DNA from: Streptomyces sp. Ag109_O5-1
Lineage (GTDB): Bacteria; Actinomycetota; Actinomycetes; Streptomycetales; Streptomycetaceae
Reading direction: 5' to 3'
DNA: 64,000 nt
Assembly: GCF_003814875.1 (NCBI RefSeq)
Contig: NZ_RKQF01000003.1
Location: forward strand, 58,114-122,113
Under the pieces are notes generated by a model, which made no database searches, was not told where the DNA came from, and saw only the letters and a list, made by a program, of their open reading frames with translations. Position 1 is the stretch's first letter. Each line of letters opens with the position of its first letter. Shown here one piece after another: positions 44,040 through 52,791 of the stretch. The translations under genes and the position numbers were made by a program.

Positions 44040-45526
44040 ACCCGACCGACGAACAGACGGCAGCGGCTGACGCCTTCCATGCCGGCCAGCACCTCGCCCT
44101 GCAGGCCGGCGCCGGCACGGGCAAGACCACCACCCTGGCCCTGCTCGCCCGCACCACTACACGCCGCGGCCGCTACCTCGCCTACAACCGGGCCATCGCC
44201 CAGGACGCCCGCACCCGCTTCCCCAACACCGTCCAGTGCAAAACCGCCCACGCCCTGGCCTACGCGGCCGTCGGCCACCGCTACACCCACCGCCTGAACG
44301 CACCCCGCCGCCCCGCCTGGCAGACCGGACAGATGCTCGGCATCAACAAAGCCGTCCGCATCGGCGACCGCGAGGTGACGCAACGAGCCCTCTCCAACGC
44401 CACCCTGCGCACCGTCGCACGCTTCTGCCACACCGCCGACGAAGCCATCACCCCCCATCACGTGCCCCGGCTGCGCGGCCTGGACGACACCGACCTCCAC
44501 ACCCAACTCGCCGCCCACATCGTGCCGTTCGCCCACAAGGCGTGGGCCGACCTGCAACACCCCGACGACGGCGCCGTCCGCTTCGACCACGACCACTACC
44601 TGAAGATCTGGGCCCTCACCCGGCCGCGCATCCAGGCCGACTTCCTGCTGCTGGACGAAGCCCAGGACACCAACCCCGTCGTCGAACAGATCTTCCTCGC
44701 CCAGCGCGACCACGCCCAGCTGGTCATGGTCGGCGACTCCGCCCAGGCCATCTACCACTGGCGCGGCGCCAAGGACATCATGACCGGCTTCGACGGCACC
44801 CAGCTCGCCCTGTCCCAGTCCTTCCGCTTCGGCCCCGACCTCGCCGCCGAAGCCAACCGCTGGCTGCACCTGGCCGACGCGCCGATCCGCCTCACCGGCA
44901 CCCCCGCCGTGCCCACCGAACTCGGCCTCGTCACACAGCCGGACGCCGTCCTGTGCCGCACCAACGTCGGCGCCATGGCCCAGGTCATGACCCACATGGC
45001 AGCCGGACACCGGGTCGCCCTGGCCGGGGGAGGAGACAACCTGCACGCCCTGGCCCTCGCGGCCCGCCACCTCAAGGAAGGCCGCCGCACTCACCACCCC
45101 GAACTGCTCCTCTTCCCCTGCTGGGGCGATCTGCAGGACTACGCCGCCCACGACCCCGCCGGCCGCGACCTCCAGCCCCTGGTCAACCTTGTCGACACCC
45201 ACGGCGCCGACGCCATCCTCGCCGCCATCACCCAACTCGCCCCCGAACCGCACGCACACGTCACCGTCTCCACCGCCCACAAGGCCAAGGGACGCGAATG
45301 GCCCAGCGTCCTCATCGCCGAGGACTTCGCCCGCTCCCCGAACGACACCGCCGACGACCCGGCAGGAAGCACACCGTCGCTCGCCCCCGACCCTGTCGAC
45401 GACGCCGAGGCCCGTCTCGCCTACGTCGCCGTCACGCGCACCCGCCGACGCCTTGACCTGGGAGGCCTGTCCTGGATCGACGAGCATCCGGAAGGAGTCC
45501 TGGCCAGTTCTCGGTCGCTGCAGTGA
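44036..45526 (+). CDS. UvrD/REP-type (Fbh1-like) DNA helicase
   Basis: A 496-residue superfamily 1 helicase. It shows Q-motif/Walker A NPTDEQTAAADAFHAG..LALQAGAGTGKTTTLALLA (Walker A at about 24-32), motif Ia YLAYNRAIAQDA, motif II LLLDEAQDTNPV, motif III MVGDSAQAIYHWRGA, motif IV QSFRFGPDLA, motif V VSTAHKAKGREW and motif VI YVAVTRTRRRLDLG. The compact size and motif wording resemble bacterial Fbh1-like helicases. The likely role is 3'-5' unwinding in DNA repair, recombination or defence. It is the last gene of the 42267-45526 run and converges with the STAND gene. Confidence 0.85.
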   Translation: MNPTDEQTAAADAFHAGQHLALQAGAGTGKTTTLALLARTTTRRGRYLAYNRAIAQDARTRFPNTVQCKTAHALAYAAVGHRYTHRLNAPRRPAWQTGQMLGINKAVRIGDREVTQRALSNATLRTVARFCHTADEAITPHHVPRLRGLDDTDLHTQLAAHIVPFAHKAWADLQHPDDGAVRFDHDHYLKIWALTRPRIQADFLLLDEAQDTNPVVEQIFLAQRDHAQLVMVGDSAQAIYHWRGAKDIMTGFDGTQLALSQSFRFGPDLAAEANRWLHLADAPIRLTGTPAVPTELGLVTQPDAVLCRTNVGAMAQVMTHMAAGHRVALAGGGDNLHALALAARHLKEGRRTHHPELLLFPCWGDLQDYAAHDPAGRDLQPLVNLVDTHGADAILAAITQLAPEPHAHVTVSTAHKAKGREWPSVLIAEDFARSPNDTADDPAGSTPSLAPDPVDDAEARLAYVAVTRTRRRLDLGGLSWIDEHPEGVLASSRSLQ

Positions 45527-45636
45527 TCACGCCCTGTGGGCTCTGGCGGTTGGTGGTTCGCCTGGAGGAGTGCAGGGCGGAGCGGCGGGCGCGACAGCTA
45601 CAGGCGGGACGCAGGACCGCACCGACCCAGGATGGT

Positions 45637-48600
45637 TCAGGTGCGGTATCCGCGGTCGAAGTCGGCTTCCCGCCGACGCTCTTCCTCTTCGAGGACGTCG
45701 AGGCTGTGCAGGGCGTCGGCGGCGAAAGCGCGGACAGCAGCGGTCGGGTCTGTGAGCAGCGGGGACAATGCCTCCCGGCGGGGCTGAAGTGCATCAGGAA
45801 GATCGGTTGTCATACCGGGCAGGACGACACCCGCCAGCAGGGCGTCTTTAGTGGCTGCGTCGACGCCTGCGGACAGAAGCACCGAGATGATCTCTGCCCA
45901 CAGCGGATCCTGCCATGAGTGCTGGAGGGCGGCCGCGGCCTGCCGACGCTGGGCTGGTGCCCCGGACGCCCACTGCCGCAGGATGTCGGCCCAGGCTGTC
46001 GTTCCGTTACCGAGCACCGTCAGAACCCCAGCGGCCGTCAGATCGACACGGGCACTGACTCCCGCCGCAGCGCGGGCTTCGTCCATCCTCCGTTGGAAGG
46101 CGATGACGAGCCGTTCGCGCGCTGACGGAGGGAGCTTCTCGAGTGACCGCTTCCAAGCGAGCGGGAGGCCGGATCTGCCGTCGACGGCCAGCAGCTGCCC
46201 GGATGCGACGGCGGCGAACTCCTCCGGCAGGGAGGAGGCGATCTCGGCGGCACCGTAGGCCGTGTCCTCGTCGAAGTCGACGTTTGCGGCAATCTGATCG
46301 GACTCGCTGAACCGACGGCGCAGCCCATCCGCGTACTTCGCGGCGACGGCGGTATCGATGCGAAAGCTGCTTTTGCGCGCCTCCTGGAGCAAGAAACCGA
46401 TCACCTCGAGCGTGGTGGGAAGAGCCGGGGCAGGGCACTGCTCCGCCAGCAAGGCAAGGACGGCCATGCGTTGGGCGAGCGGCTGATTGCACGCGACCAA
46501 ATGCCACGTCAGGTTCCCCGCCAAGCGGGCCGCGCCCTCGTCCCCTGCCGCCGAGGCAGCGGAGGCGGCCTGCAGGATCAAGTCGAACAGGCGGGGCTCG
46601 CGCGCTGGGTGCTCGTGGGCGAAGGACAGCGCCGCAGCGGCCAGGCGCGGCTCGCCCAGCCGTTCCTCCATCCAGGACCACAGGGCATCGGGGTGACGCT
46701 GTGCGAGTCCCGCCAGCAGAGCATCTTCGCCGGCCATCGGCGCCTGGGCTATCCGCTCGAACGCGGGCTGGGGATCTGGGGCCGCAGCTCCGACCGCCCG
46801 AGTGAAGGCAGGAAGCGCGCTGACTGCTACGCCTGTGACATTCGGGCCGGTCTCCTCCAGCAGCTGGAGCGCATCCGGCAGATCCATCTCGCTGCCCAGT
46901 TGCTGTGCGGCGCGCTGCTGATCTTCAAGCGCTTTACGCCAGGGAGCGCGGCTGCGCAGCGGCTGCAGCACAAGGAGACGGCCAAGTCGGGTGTCGGCGA
47001 GCGCCACGGTTGCCACCGCATCCCCGGCTTCGGCCGCTCCGGCGAGGGAACGAGGCCGTGGATCAGGTCCCAGCACAGCCTGGGCTGCGCTGCGCCTCAC
47101 CGCCAAAGGAAGCGAGTCCCACCGCGCGGCGATCTGTTCGGTGAACTCTCCCGCTGCGATGTCCAATACGGCGACCGCGTGGCTGGGCATGGGCACGCCG
47201 GAGAACGCCATCGGCCGCGCTCCTTCGCCACGCAACTGACCGGGCAGGGAGACGAGCGTGTGCAGTACGGGCAAGCCTTCACCACTGCGCATTGTGGGTT
47301 CGTCCAGCAGCGGGGCGAGCAGCGTGAGCGCCTCGCGTAGCAGGGTGAGGGTTTCGGGGCGGTCAGGCAGCACAGCGGCGTGCAGGGAGATGGTGTTCGC
47401 TGACTCGGGTGTGCCGCCAGTGCTTTCCACGGTCAGGCATAGCAGCGGCTGGAGGGCTACTACAAGCACGCGCGCGAGGCTGAGGGGGCCACGGATGGCG
47501 CTCTCCCCGGCGTCCAGCTCCTGCGGAGGGTAGGCAGCCCGGTCCCGGTGCCACTGGGCGATGACCCGCAGGACCTCGCGACGCCGCTCGAACAGTGCGT
47601 CAATTTGCTGCGGCAGGGCGTGGGCCGGCGCGGAGCACCACTGCCCGATGGCACGCAGAACCCCCTCGCGCCGGTCAGAGTTTTCTACGGGGAGGGCCGG
47701 TTCCATCAACCAGGCCACATCGAGCAGCAGGCTGACCGGACTGGGTACCGCATCGAGCCCGATGCGGTGGGCGAGCTGAGCGAACCGCTCGCCCAAGTGC
47801 TGCAGACCGTACCGGTAGTGGGCAACCGGGTCTCCGCCGTCCAGCAAGCGGGGTGCAGGATCCGGCGGCCACCGCTTCACCAGCGTCTCGTGCAGGTCCG
47901 CGAAGATAGTGGGGGCGGCCACGGCCACTTCACCGGCTAGGCCGACCACAGCCGCCCACTCGCCCAGATGCGCCTCGGACGGCAGCAGCGCGCGGACAGC
48001 CGCAGCCAGCCGGGCACCCACCACATGGTCTGCCCGGTCGTGTGCTGCCTGCGCCAGGACGTTCAACTGAGGACCGAGCCGGGACGCCCCGAATTCCAGG
48101 TGCCGGCCAGCGGACGTGACGGGCCGCCCGTCCAGCTCGAGCCCGGCCATCCCCAGCACCGCTTGCAGCACCCGGTCCACGTCCAGCCGGACCCGGGCGT
48201 GAGGATCGAGCGCGTCGGCGAGGAGAACCGGGGCAAGCAGGGCAGGGCGCACCGAGTACGGCGAAGAATCGGCCAGCCCGGCATCGGCCAGCTCATCCAG
48301 CAGGACGGACAACCGGTGCGGCTCCGGCGGAAGCGTCGACACCGCACCAGCCAGCACGGCGAGATCCTCCCCACTGGTGACCGTGCCCAGCACCGACAGC
48401 GCCACCGCCGCGGCCCGGTGCTCCTGTGCGGGGTCGTCGGCCGGTAGACGCCTCCCGACGGTGACCCGCAGCAGATCGGCCGCGCTCGGCCAGTCGAACC
48501 GGTTTGCGGCAAGCCCCGCCTCGCAGGCCGCATGAGCGATGAGCGGGTTGCCCTGAGCCATATTGATGACGGTTTCACGGAAGGCCGGATTCATGATCCC

Positions 48601-49548
48601 CCGCCCGGTGACAAGCGCGTCGATGCCTCCTCTGTCCAGGGAACGAAGCGGGACGACAGCACCGCCCCAGCGTTCGATGTTCCAGCGCTGCAGCACCCCC
48701 AGGTGACGGCCGGGCCGCACTGTCAGGACAAGACGCACACGGTCGAAACGGCCGTCGTGCAGGAGCGCGGGAAGCCCGCTCAGATCCGGGGCACGGTCGG
48801 CATCGTCAATGAGAACAAGCAGGGGAGCATCGACCGGCGCTTCCGTGAACGCGCTGGCCTCCAACGACACACCCGTGGGCGCGACGAGAACCGCCGACAC
48901 CGACCGCGACGCCTCGATCGCCAGACGGGTCTTTCCGACCCCGCCCGCACCCTCCACCACCACGACCCGCGCCGCCGGACTCCTGTCAGCCAATGCCGCT
49001 CTGAGCGCCTGCATCTCCGCCTCGCGTCCCACCAAGGGCGCGGTCATCCCGGGCACCGACACGGACAGAGCGTCGATGTACTGCGCCCACGTCGACAGCC
49101 TGCGTGGAGCCCGTGGACGTACACCAAGCTCGAGCTCGGCCACCCACCGCAAGCCGTCTGTTTCCAGTTCGGTGACCAGTTCAGCCAGAGTGACGATCTC
49201 CATCTCAACGCCGTACTCTGTGCGTGCTTTCTGTCTCCACCTCTCCTTGGTGATCTCGTTGGTCGAGCGGTTCATCACGTAGATCGCTTTGGCCCGCCTG
49301 CTGTGCTTGGCGTTCTTCACCAGCTCGGACTTCAGCTTGTCCGTCCACCGCTGCTGCAGACTCGCCCACAGCACGACTTGGTCGTTCTCGCCGAACAAGG
49401 GACGGCCGAACGCATCCCGACCCAGATCCCCCGTGGAACTGGTGATCCGCAGTTGCGGAAAACGAACCCGCAGCACATGCAACGCCACCCGCTCGAAAAC
49501 CTGATCGTTCTCGAGCTCCTGCAGAGCGGCTCTCGCAGTCTCGTACAC
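45637..49548 (-). CDS. Avs-like STAND NTPase with nuclease-like N-terminus
   Basis: A protein of about 1303 residues. Near the N-terminus QVFERVALHVLRVRFPQLRI, STGDLGRDAFGRPLFGENDQ and VVLWASLQQRWTDKLKSELV have the order of a PD-(D/E)xK (Mrr-type) nuclease: acidic GRDA, strand, then a Gln-rich active-site strand without an obvious Lys. The STAND ATPase follows, with LVGREAEMQAL and Walker A VEGAGGVGKTRLAIEA, then Walker B LLVLIDDAD. The C-terminal ~900 residues are helical repeats likely to sense a ligand. This architecture matches antiviral Avs proteins, in which target binding drives oligomerisation and nuclease activation. I chose GTG 49546-49548, which has GGAG six bases before it; the frame is open to 49674 but that part is Arg/Cys-rich nonsense. 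Confidence 0.7.
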   Translation of the reverse strand: MYETARAALQELENDQVFERVALHVLRVRFPQLRITSSTGDLGRDAFGRPLFGENDQVVLWASLQQRWTDKLKSELVKNAKHSRRAKAIYVMNRSTNEITKERWRQKARTEYGVEMEIVTLAELVTELETDGLRWVAELELGVRPRAPRRLSTWAQYIDALSVSVPGMTAPLVGREAEMQALRAALADRSPAARVVVVEGAGGVGKTRLAIEASRSVSAVLVAPTGVSLEASAFTEAPVDAPLLVLIDDADRAPDLSGLPALLHDGRFDRVRLVLTVRPGRHLGVLQRWNIERWGGAVVPLRSLDRGGIDALVTGRGIMNPAFRETVINMAQGNPLIAHAACEAGLAANRFDWPSAADLLRVTVGRRLPADDPAQEHRAAAVALSVLGTVTSGEDLAVLAGAVSTLPPEPHRLSVLLDELADAGLADSSPYSVRPALLAPVLLADALDPHARVRLDVDRVLQAVLGMAGLELDGRPVTSAGRHLEFGASRLGPQLNVLAQAAHDRADHVVGARLAAAVRALLPSEAHLGEWAAVVGLAGEVAVAAPTIFADLHETLVKRWPPDPAPRLLDGGDPVAHYRYGLQHLGERFAQLAHRIGLDAVPSPVSLLLDVAWLMEPALPVENSDRREGVLRAIGQWCSAPAHALPQQIDALFERRREVLRVIAQWHRDRAAYPPQELDAGESAIRGPLSLARVLVVALQPLLCLTVESTGGTPESANTISLHAAVLPDRPETLTLLREALTLLAPLLDEPTMRSGEGLPVLHTLVSLPGQLRGEGARPMAFSGVPMPSHAVAVLDIAAGEFTEQIAARWDSLPLAVRRSAAQAVLGPDPRPRSLAGAAEAGDAVATVALADTRLGRLLVLQPLRSRAPWRKALEDQQRAAQQLGSEMDLPDALQLLEETGPNVTGVAVSALPAFTRAVGAAAPDPQPAFERIAQAPMAGEDALLAGLAQRHPDALWSWMEERLGEPRLAAAALSFAHEHPAREPRLFDLILQAASAASAAGDEGAARLAGNLTWHLVACNQPLAQRMAVLALLAEQCPAPALPTTLEVIGFLLQEARKSSFRIDTAVAAKYADGLRRRFSESDQIAANVDFDEDTAYGAAEIASSLPEEFAAVASGQLLAVDGRSGLPLAWKRSLEKLPPSARERLVIAFQRRMDEARAAAGVSARVDLTAAGVLTVLGNGTTAWADILRQWASGAPAQRRQAAAALQHSWQDPLWAEIISVLLSAGVDAATKDALLAGVVLPGMTTDLPDALQPRREALSPLLTDPTAAVRAFAADALHSLDVLEEEERRREADFDRGYRT

Positions 49549-49782
49549 CGGTGACTCCGCAAACGTAAGAGGGCTGTACGCACGGCCACCTCTGCCGCAC
49601 CGCAACGCCATCATCGCGCCACAACGGCACAGGCGTAACCCGGACGCCAACCTGTGCACCATGCGGACAGCCACCCAGCATCAGCCCGAGTGACGCACCA
49701 AAAGCGCTGTCACCACCGCATGCGGAACGGCCCCACCGGCCGCCCGCTGTCCACAGACGGACCCGGGCAGGCTCCTGAAGTC

Positions 49783-50182
49783 ATGAACACCAGCTCGCCG
49801 GGCGCCGCCCGCACCAACAGGAAGGCGCCGCGCTGCGAGCGCCACGATGCCTTCCTCCATCCGGAGGAGCAGGCCGAGTTTGCCGCACGGTTCCCGGCTG
49901 GCCACCAGGCGCAGATGGCATTCCTCCTGGCCGCCTACACCCGCAACGCCTCCGTGGTCGCCGCGCTCTTGGGCACCCGCGCGCACGGTGCACCGTCACT
50001 GCCGCGGGTGGCCGCTGCCTCCCGGGCCCCGGCTGCGCCGGGCCCTGCGCCGCCGTGTCCTGGACCTCGTGTGCCCGCGGTGTCTGTCCGACCGCGCGGT
50101 CGAAGAGGCACGCCAGGCGAAGCGGGACGCGCGGCGCGCGGCCCGCCGGATTCCGCGTGAACAAGACCGTCCCCATCGCTGA
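49783..50182 (+). pseudogene. Small unknown protein, probably frameshifted
   Basis: ATG 49783 gives MNTSSPGAARTNRKAPRCER, HDAFLHPEEQAEFAARFPAG and AFLLAAYTRNASVVAALLG. After about 49990 another frame has the more protein-like sequence LPPGPRLRRALRRRVLDLVC, PRCLSDRAVEEARQAKRDAR and ends at 50182. A shift near 49980-50000 would join them into about 132 residues. There is a possible zinc pair (CPRC). Family unknown. Confidence 0.4.
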
Positions 50183-50298
50183 CCTGCAGGCCTGAGGAGA
50201 GGCCCGTAGCAAGGGCCCGCGCGAGCAAGGTGATGAAGCTTCTGTGCATCACTGAAAGCAATTCGCTGATATTCATGCGTAATTTGCATCGACTCGGA

Positions 50299-50304
50299 TA
50301 CAAT
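50299..50304 (+). promoter_or_regulatory. -10 element implying a leaderless transcript
   Basis: TACAAT ends six bases before the GTG at 50311, in a locally AT-rich stretch. A transcript starting the usual ~7 bases downstream would begin at the GTG itself. No consensus -35 is at 17 bp; TTGCAT at 50284-50289 is too close. Confidence 0.4.
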
Positions 50305-50310
50305 GAGGGC

Positions 50311-50598
50311 GTGGGATTGACCTTGGAAGAGTCGCTGCGGCTGACGGTGGCCGCGTTGATGCAGGTGACGGGTGACTCGCAGCGGTCGGTCGCGGCAGTA
50401 CTGGGGCTGACGCAGACGCAGGTGTCGCGCCGGCAGTCGGGTGCCGTTTCGTGGAGCCTGCGCGACGTGGATGTCCTGGCCGAGCACTACGGCATCGGCG
50501 CCCTGGACTTGCTTGCGGGTCCGACCAGAGCATGCGAGGCGCTGCCCGCCGACCGGCGCCGTTCCGTCCGGGTTGATACGAAGGGGGCCAGCCGGTGA
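50311..50598 (+). CDS. Small HTH regulator at the head of the telomere-like operon
   Basis: A 95-residue protein beginning at GTG 50311 (MGLTLEESLRLTVAALMQVT). GDSQRSVAAVLGLTQTQVSR followed by RQSGAVSWSLRDVDVLAEHY is an XRE-type helix-turn-helix. Its last codons overlap the next gene (GTGA at 50595-50598), so it is translationally coupled to the polymerase-like protein. It probably regulates the operon. No ribosome site is present and the promoter -10 is immediately upstream. Confidence 0.65.
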   Translation: MGLTLEESLRLTVAALMQVTGDSQRSVAAVLGLTQTQVSRRQSGAVSWSLRDVDVLAEHYGIGALDLLAGPTRACEALPADRRRSVRVDTKGASR

Positions 50599-52151
50599 GT
50601 GACTTCGACGCGATCGACTCGCTCCTCGACGCCGTCGGCCCGCAGGCCGAACTCCCGCCCTGCCGGGTACGCCGCGAGCTGCGGGAGCGAGCCCGGCTGT
50701 CCAAGGCGCAGGTGGCCCGTGCGCTCGGGGTGAGCCCCTCCACCCTCAGCGGATGGGAGAGCGGCCGGGACCCGGCCGGTGAGGTCCGCACCAAGTACGC
50801 GTATCTGCTGGACGGGCTGAACGCCAAGCTCACCACCGAGACCGAGACCACCACGGCGGAGCCGGCTGAGGAGGGGCCTGTGGCATCAGGCACTGCTGCT
50901 GCGGCCGTCGCCTCTCCGCCTTCGACGGAACCCGGCCAGGACGAGGACGAGGTGGAGCTGCTCGCCGTGCCCGAGCCATGTGTGCTGTGCGGGCGTCCGG
51001 CCCAACAGCGTGTGGCGGGGTTCGCTCAGCATCTGGACCCCTCCGGCTGTCAGGCAGACCCTGCACAAACCCCGAAGCCCTCGCCCACCGCCCCATCTGC
51101 CCGAGCCCAAGTGCCGCGTACGGGCCGCCCGCCCCGTCCGGCCGGCCGTAAAGACACGGCCCCGCGCGGGCGGGCGTTCCAGGAACCGTCCGGACCCGCC
51201 GACTTGATCCACGAAGCGGTGCACGCCGTGCTCGCCGAGCACCAGGGCGACGTCGAAGCCGCGAGCGCCGTACTGCTGAAGCGGGCCATCCCGGACGCGA
51301 TGCGCCTGCTGGACGAGACCCGCAAGGGCGCCCGCTACGACGTGATCGCCCACCCCTGGATCCCCGACATCCTCAAGAAGCAGACCTCCAGGGGCGCCGA
51401 CCAGATCTGGGAGGCACGCCCAAAGTGGACGCGGCCGGAACTGCCGCCCGGCCGGCACGAGGTCACCGCGCTCGACATCAACGGTGCCTACCTCTCGGCC
51501 CTCAAGACCCACCTCCCGCTCGGCCAGCTGGAACACTCCACGGGCTTCGCACACGACCGGCGCCGCGCCGGAGTCCACCTGATCACCCCGCCCGCCTGGG
51601 ACCACGACGCGGTGTTGCCCAACCCGATCGGCCAGCGCGACGAACCAGGCCCCCTGTGGGTCACCGAACCGACCCTGCGCCTGCTGCTGCGCCTGTCCGG
51701 CCCGAAGCGCCGCCTGTGCGAGCCGCCCGAGATCCACGAGTCATACACCTCGGGTGCCACCGAGAACCTCCTGGAGAAGTTCCGGATCGCCCTCAAAGAC
51801 GCCCGCGACACCGCGATCGCAGACGGCGACGAGCTGACGCTGGAGTACGTGAAGGCGATGTACTCCAAGTTCGTCTCCACGATGGGGGAGTCGAACTACA
51901 ACCGGGAGCTCTACCGCCCGGACTGGATGCACATCATCCGCTCCCAGGCCTTCGCCAACCTCTGGATGAAGGCACTCAAGGCCCACGACGCGTCACTGAC
52001 GGTCGTACGGGCGATGGGCACCGACGAGCTCCACGTCGTCGGAGACTGGCGCCGTGTCTTCCCTGAAGGCCGCGGTGTTACCGAGGTCAAGGTCAAGGAC
52101 ACGTACACCGCCGGAATCGATGCCGAAGCCAGCACGGGGGAGATGCAGTAG
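50595..52151 (+). CDS. Telomere-associated-protein-like HTH protein with family B polymerase motifs
   Basis: A 518-residue protein. The N-terminal HTH is SKAQVARALGVSPSTLSGWE (about 36-55). A CxxC..H..C zinc motif follows (CVLCGRPAQQRVAGFAQHLD, about 129-152), then a Pro-rich linker. The C-terminal 230 residues carry, in order, DINGAYLSAL (Asp294; like motif A DxxSLYPS), VKAMYSKFVSTM (about 419-430; like motif B) and GTDELHVVGDW (Asp477; like the DTDS motif C). These suggest a compact palm of a family B, protein-primed-type polymerase. Streptomyces Tap and Tac telomere-associated proteins, encoded just upstream of terminal proteins, support protein-primed synthesis. Gene order and motifs fit that role; homology by name is inference. 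The stop (TAG) abuts the next ATG. Confidence 0.55.
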   Translation: MSDFDAIDSLLDAVGPQAELPPCRVRRELRERARLSKAQVARALGVSPSTLSGWESGRDPAGEVRTKYAYLLDGLNAKLTTETETTTAEPAEEGPVASGTAAAAVASPPSTEPGQDEDEVELLAVPEPCVLCGRPAQQRVAGFAQHLDPSGCQADPAQTPKPSPTAPSARAQVPRTGRPPRPAGRKDTAPRGRAFQEPSGPADLIHEAVHAVLAEHQGDVEAASAVLLKRAIPDAMRLLDETRKGARYDVIAHPWIPDILKKQTSRGADQIWEARPKWTRPELPPGRHEVTALDINGAYLSALKTHLPLGQLEHSTGFAHDRRRAGVHLITPPAWDHDAVLPNPIGQRDEPGPLWVTEPTLRLLLRLSGPKRRLCEPPEIHESYTSGATENLLEKFRIALKDARDTAIADGDELTLEYVKAMYSKFVSTMGESNYNRELYRPDWMHIIRSQAFANLWMKALKAHDASLTVVRAMGTDELHVVGDWRRVFPEGRGVTEVKVKDTYTAGIDAEASTGEMQ

Positions 52152-52727
52152 ATGCCGGAGAAGAACATCGACTTCGGGAAGTTCGGCGCGAGCGGGATCA
52201 AGGGCAGCGAAGCCGTCGCTCGCCAGCTCGACTGGCTCGCCGCTCACATCGCCACCCCGGTGACCGCCAGGCGTGGCCTGATGGCACGCCTGCACTACCT
52301 GACGACGTCGGACAGGGCCTGGCAGGCGGCCAAGGACGCCGGACTGACCGTGAGCGACCGGACGCTGAAGGCATGGATGCAGGGCACCCGCCGTCCCTCG
52401 AAGGCCAACCTGGAACGCATCGACGCCGCCTACCGGGCGGTGCGGCGCCGCAACGTCGCCCGCCACCTCACCGCCCGCCTCAACCGCAAGGGCCGCGGCA
52501 CTCGCGTGGAGATCCACCCCCTCGACCAGTCCGGCGTGGCGCGCCAGCTCCAGCGGGTGGTGGCACACCGGACGATGAACGTGCGCCGCTGGGACAAGAT
52601 CGTCGCGTCCTGGGCGGCCGGTGATCATCAGGGCCTGGACGACGCCTGGACCGCCGATGTCCTGCCCGACCTGGGCTCCCAGTGGGGCCAGTACGAGTAC
52701 GTCAAAAACATCGGCTTCGCCGCGTAG
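52152..52727 (+). CDS. Terminal-protein-like HTH protein (Tpg/Tpc-type candidate)
   Basis: A 191-residue basic protein starting at the ATG directly after the preceding stop. It has an HTH (WQAAKDAGLTVSDRTLKAWM, then QGTRRPSKANLERIDAAYRA) followed by an Arg-rich helix RAVRRRNVARHLTARLNRKG and an aromatic, charged tail (GSQWGQYEYVKNIGFAA). Streptomyces terminal proteins have about this size, with an HTH plus Arg-rich helix and tyrosines or serines that can be deoxynucleotidylated. Two tyrosines in the tail are candidates. The sequence is not the common Tpg type, so this would be an atypical pair. Alternatively it is simply a DNA-binding partner of the upstream protein. Confidence 0.45.
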   Translation: MPEKNIDFGKFGASGIKGSEAVARQLDWLAAHIATPVTARRGLMARLHYLTTSDRAWQAAKDAGLTVSDRTLKAWMQGTRRPSKANLERIDAAYRAVRRRNVARHLTARLNRKGRGTRVEIHPLDQSGVARQLQRVVAHRTMNVRRWDKIVASWAAGDHQGLDDAWTADVLPDLGSQWGQYEYVKNIGFAA

Positions 52728-52791
52728 AAGCCGCCCCCTCGGCCCAGGGGACGGACGCCGGACGTTCCACCGGGGCGATCGGAGCGGTCAA

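Noticed and set aside
43769..45487. A 572-codon minus-strand frame over the UvrD-type helicase
   Set aside because: The plus strand has all seven helicase motifs; the antisense translation is Gly/Val-rich with no conserved pattern.
50595..52151. Calling the 518-residue protein a plain XRE regulator
   Set aside because: The HTH covers only the first ~80 residues; the C-terminal half has ordered polymerase-like motifs and the next gene is terminal-protein-like.
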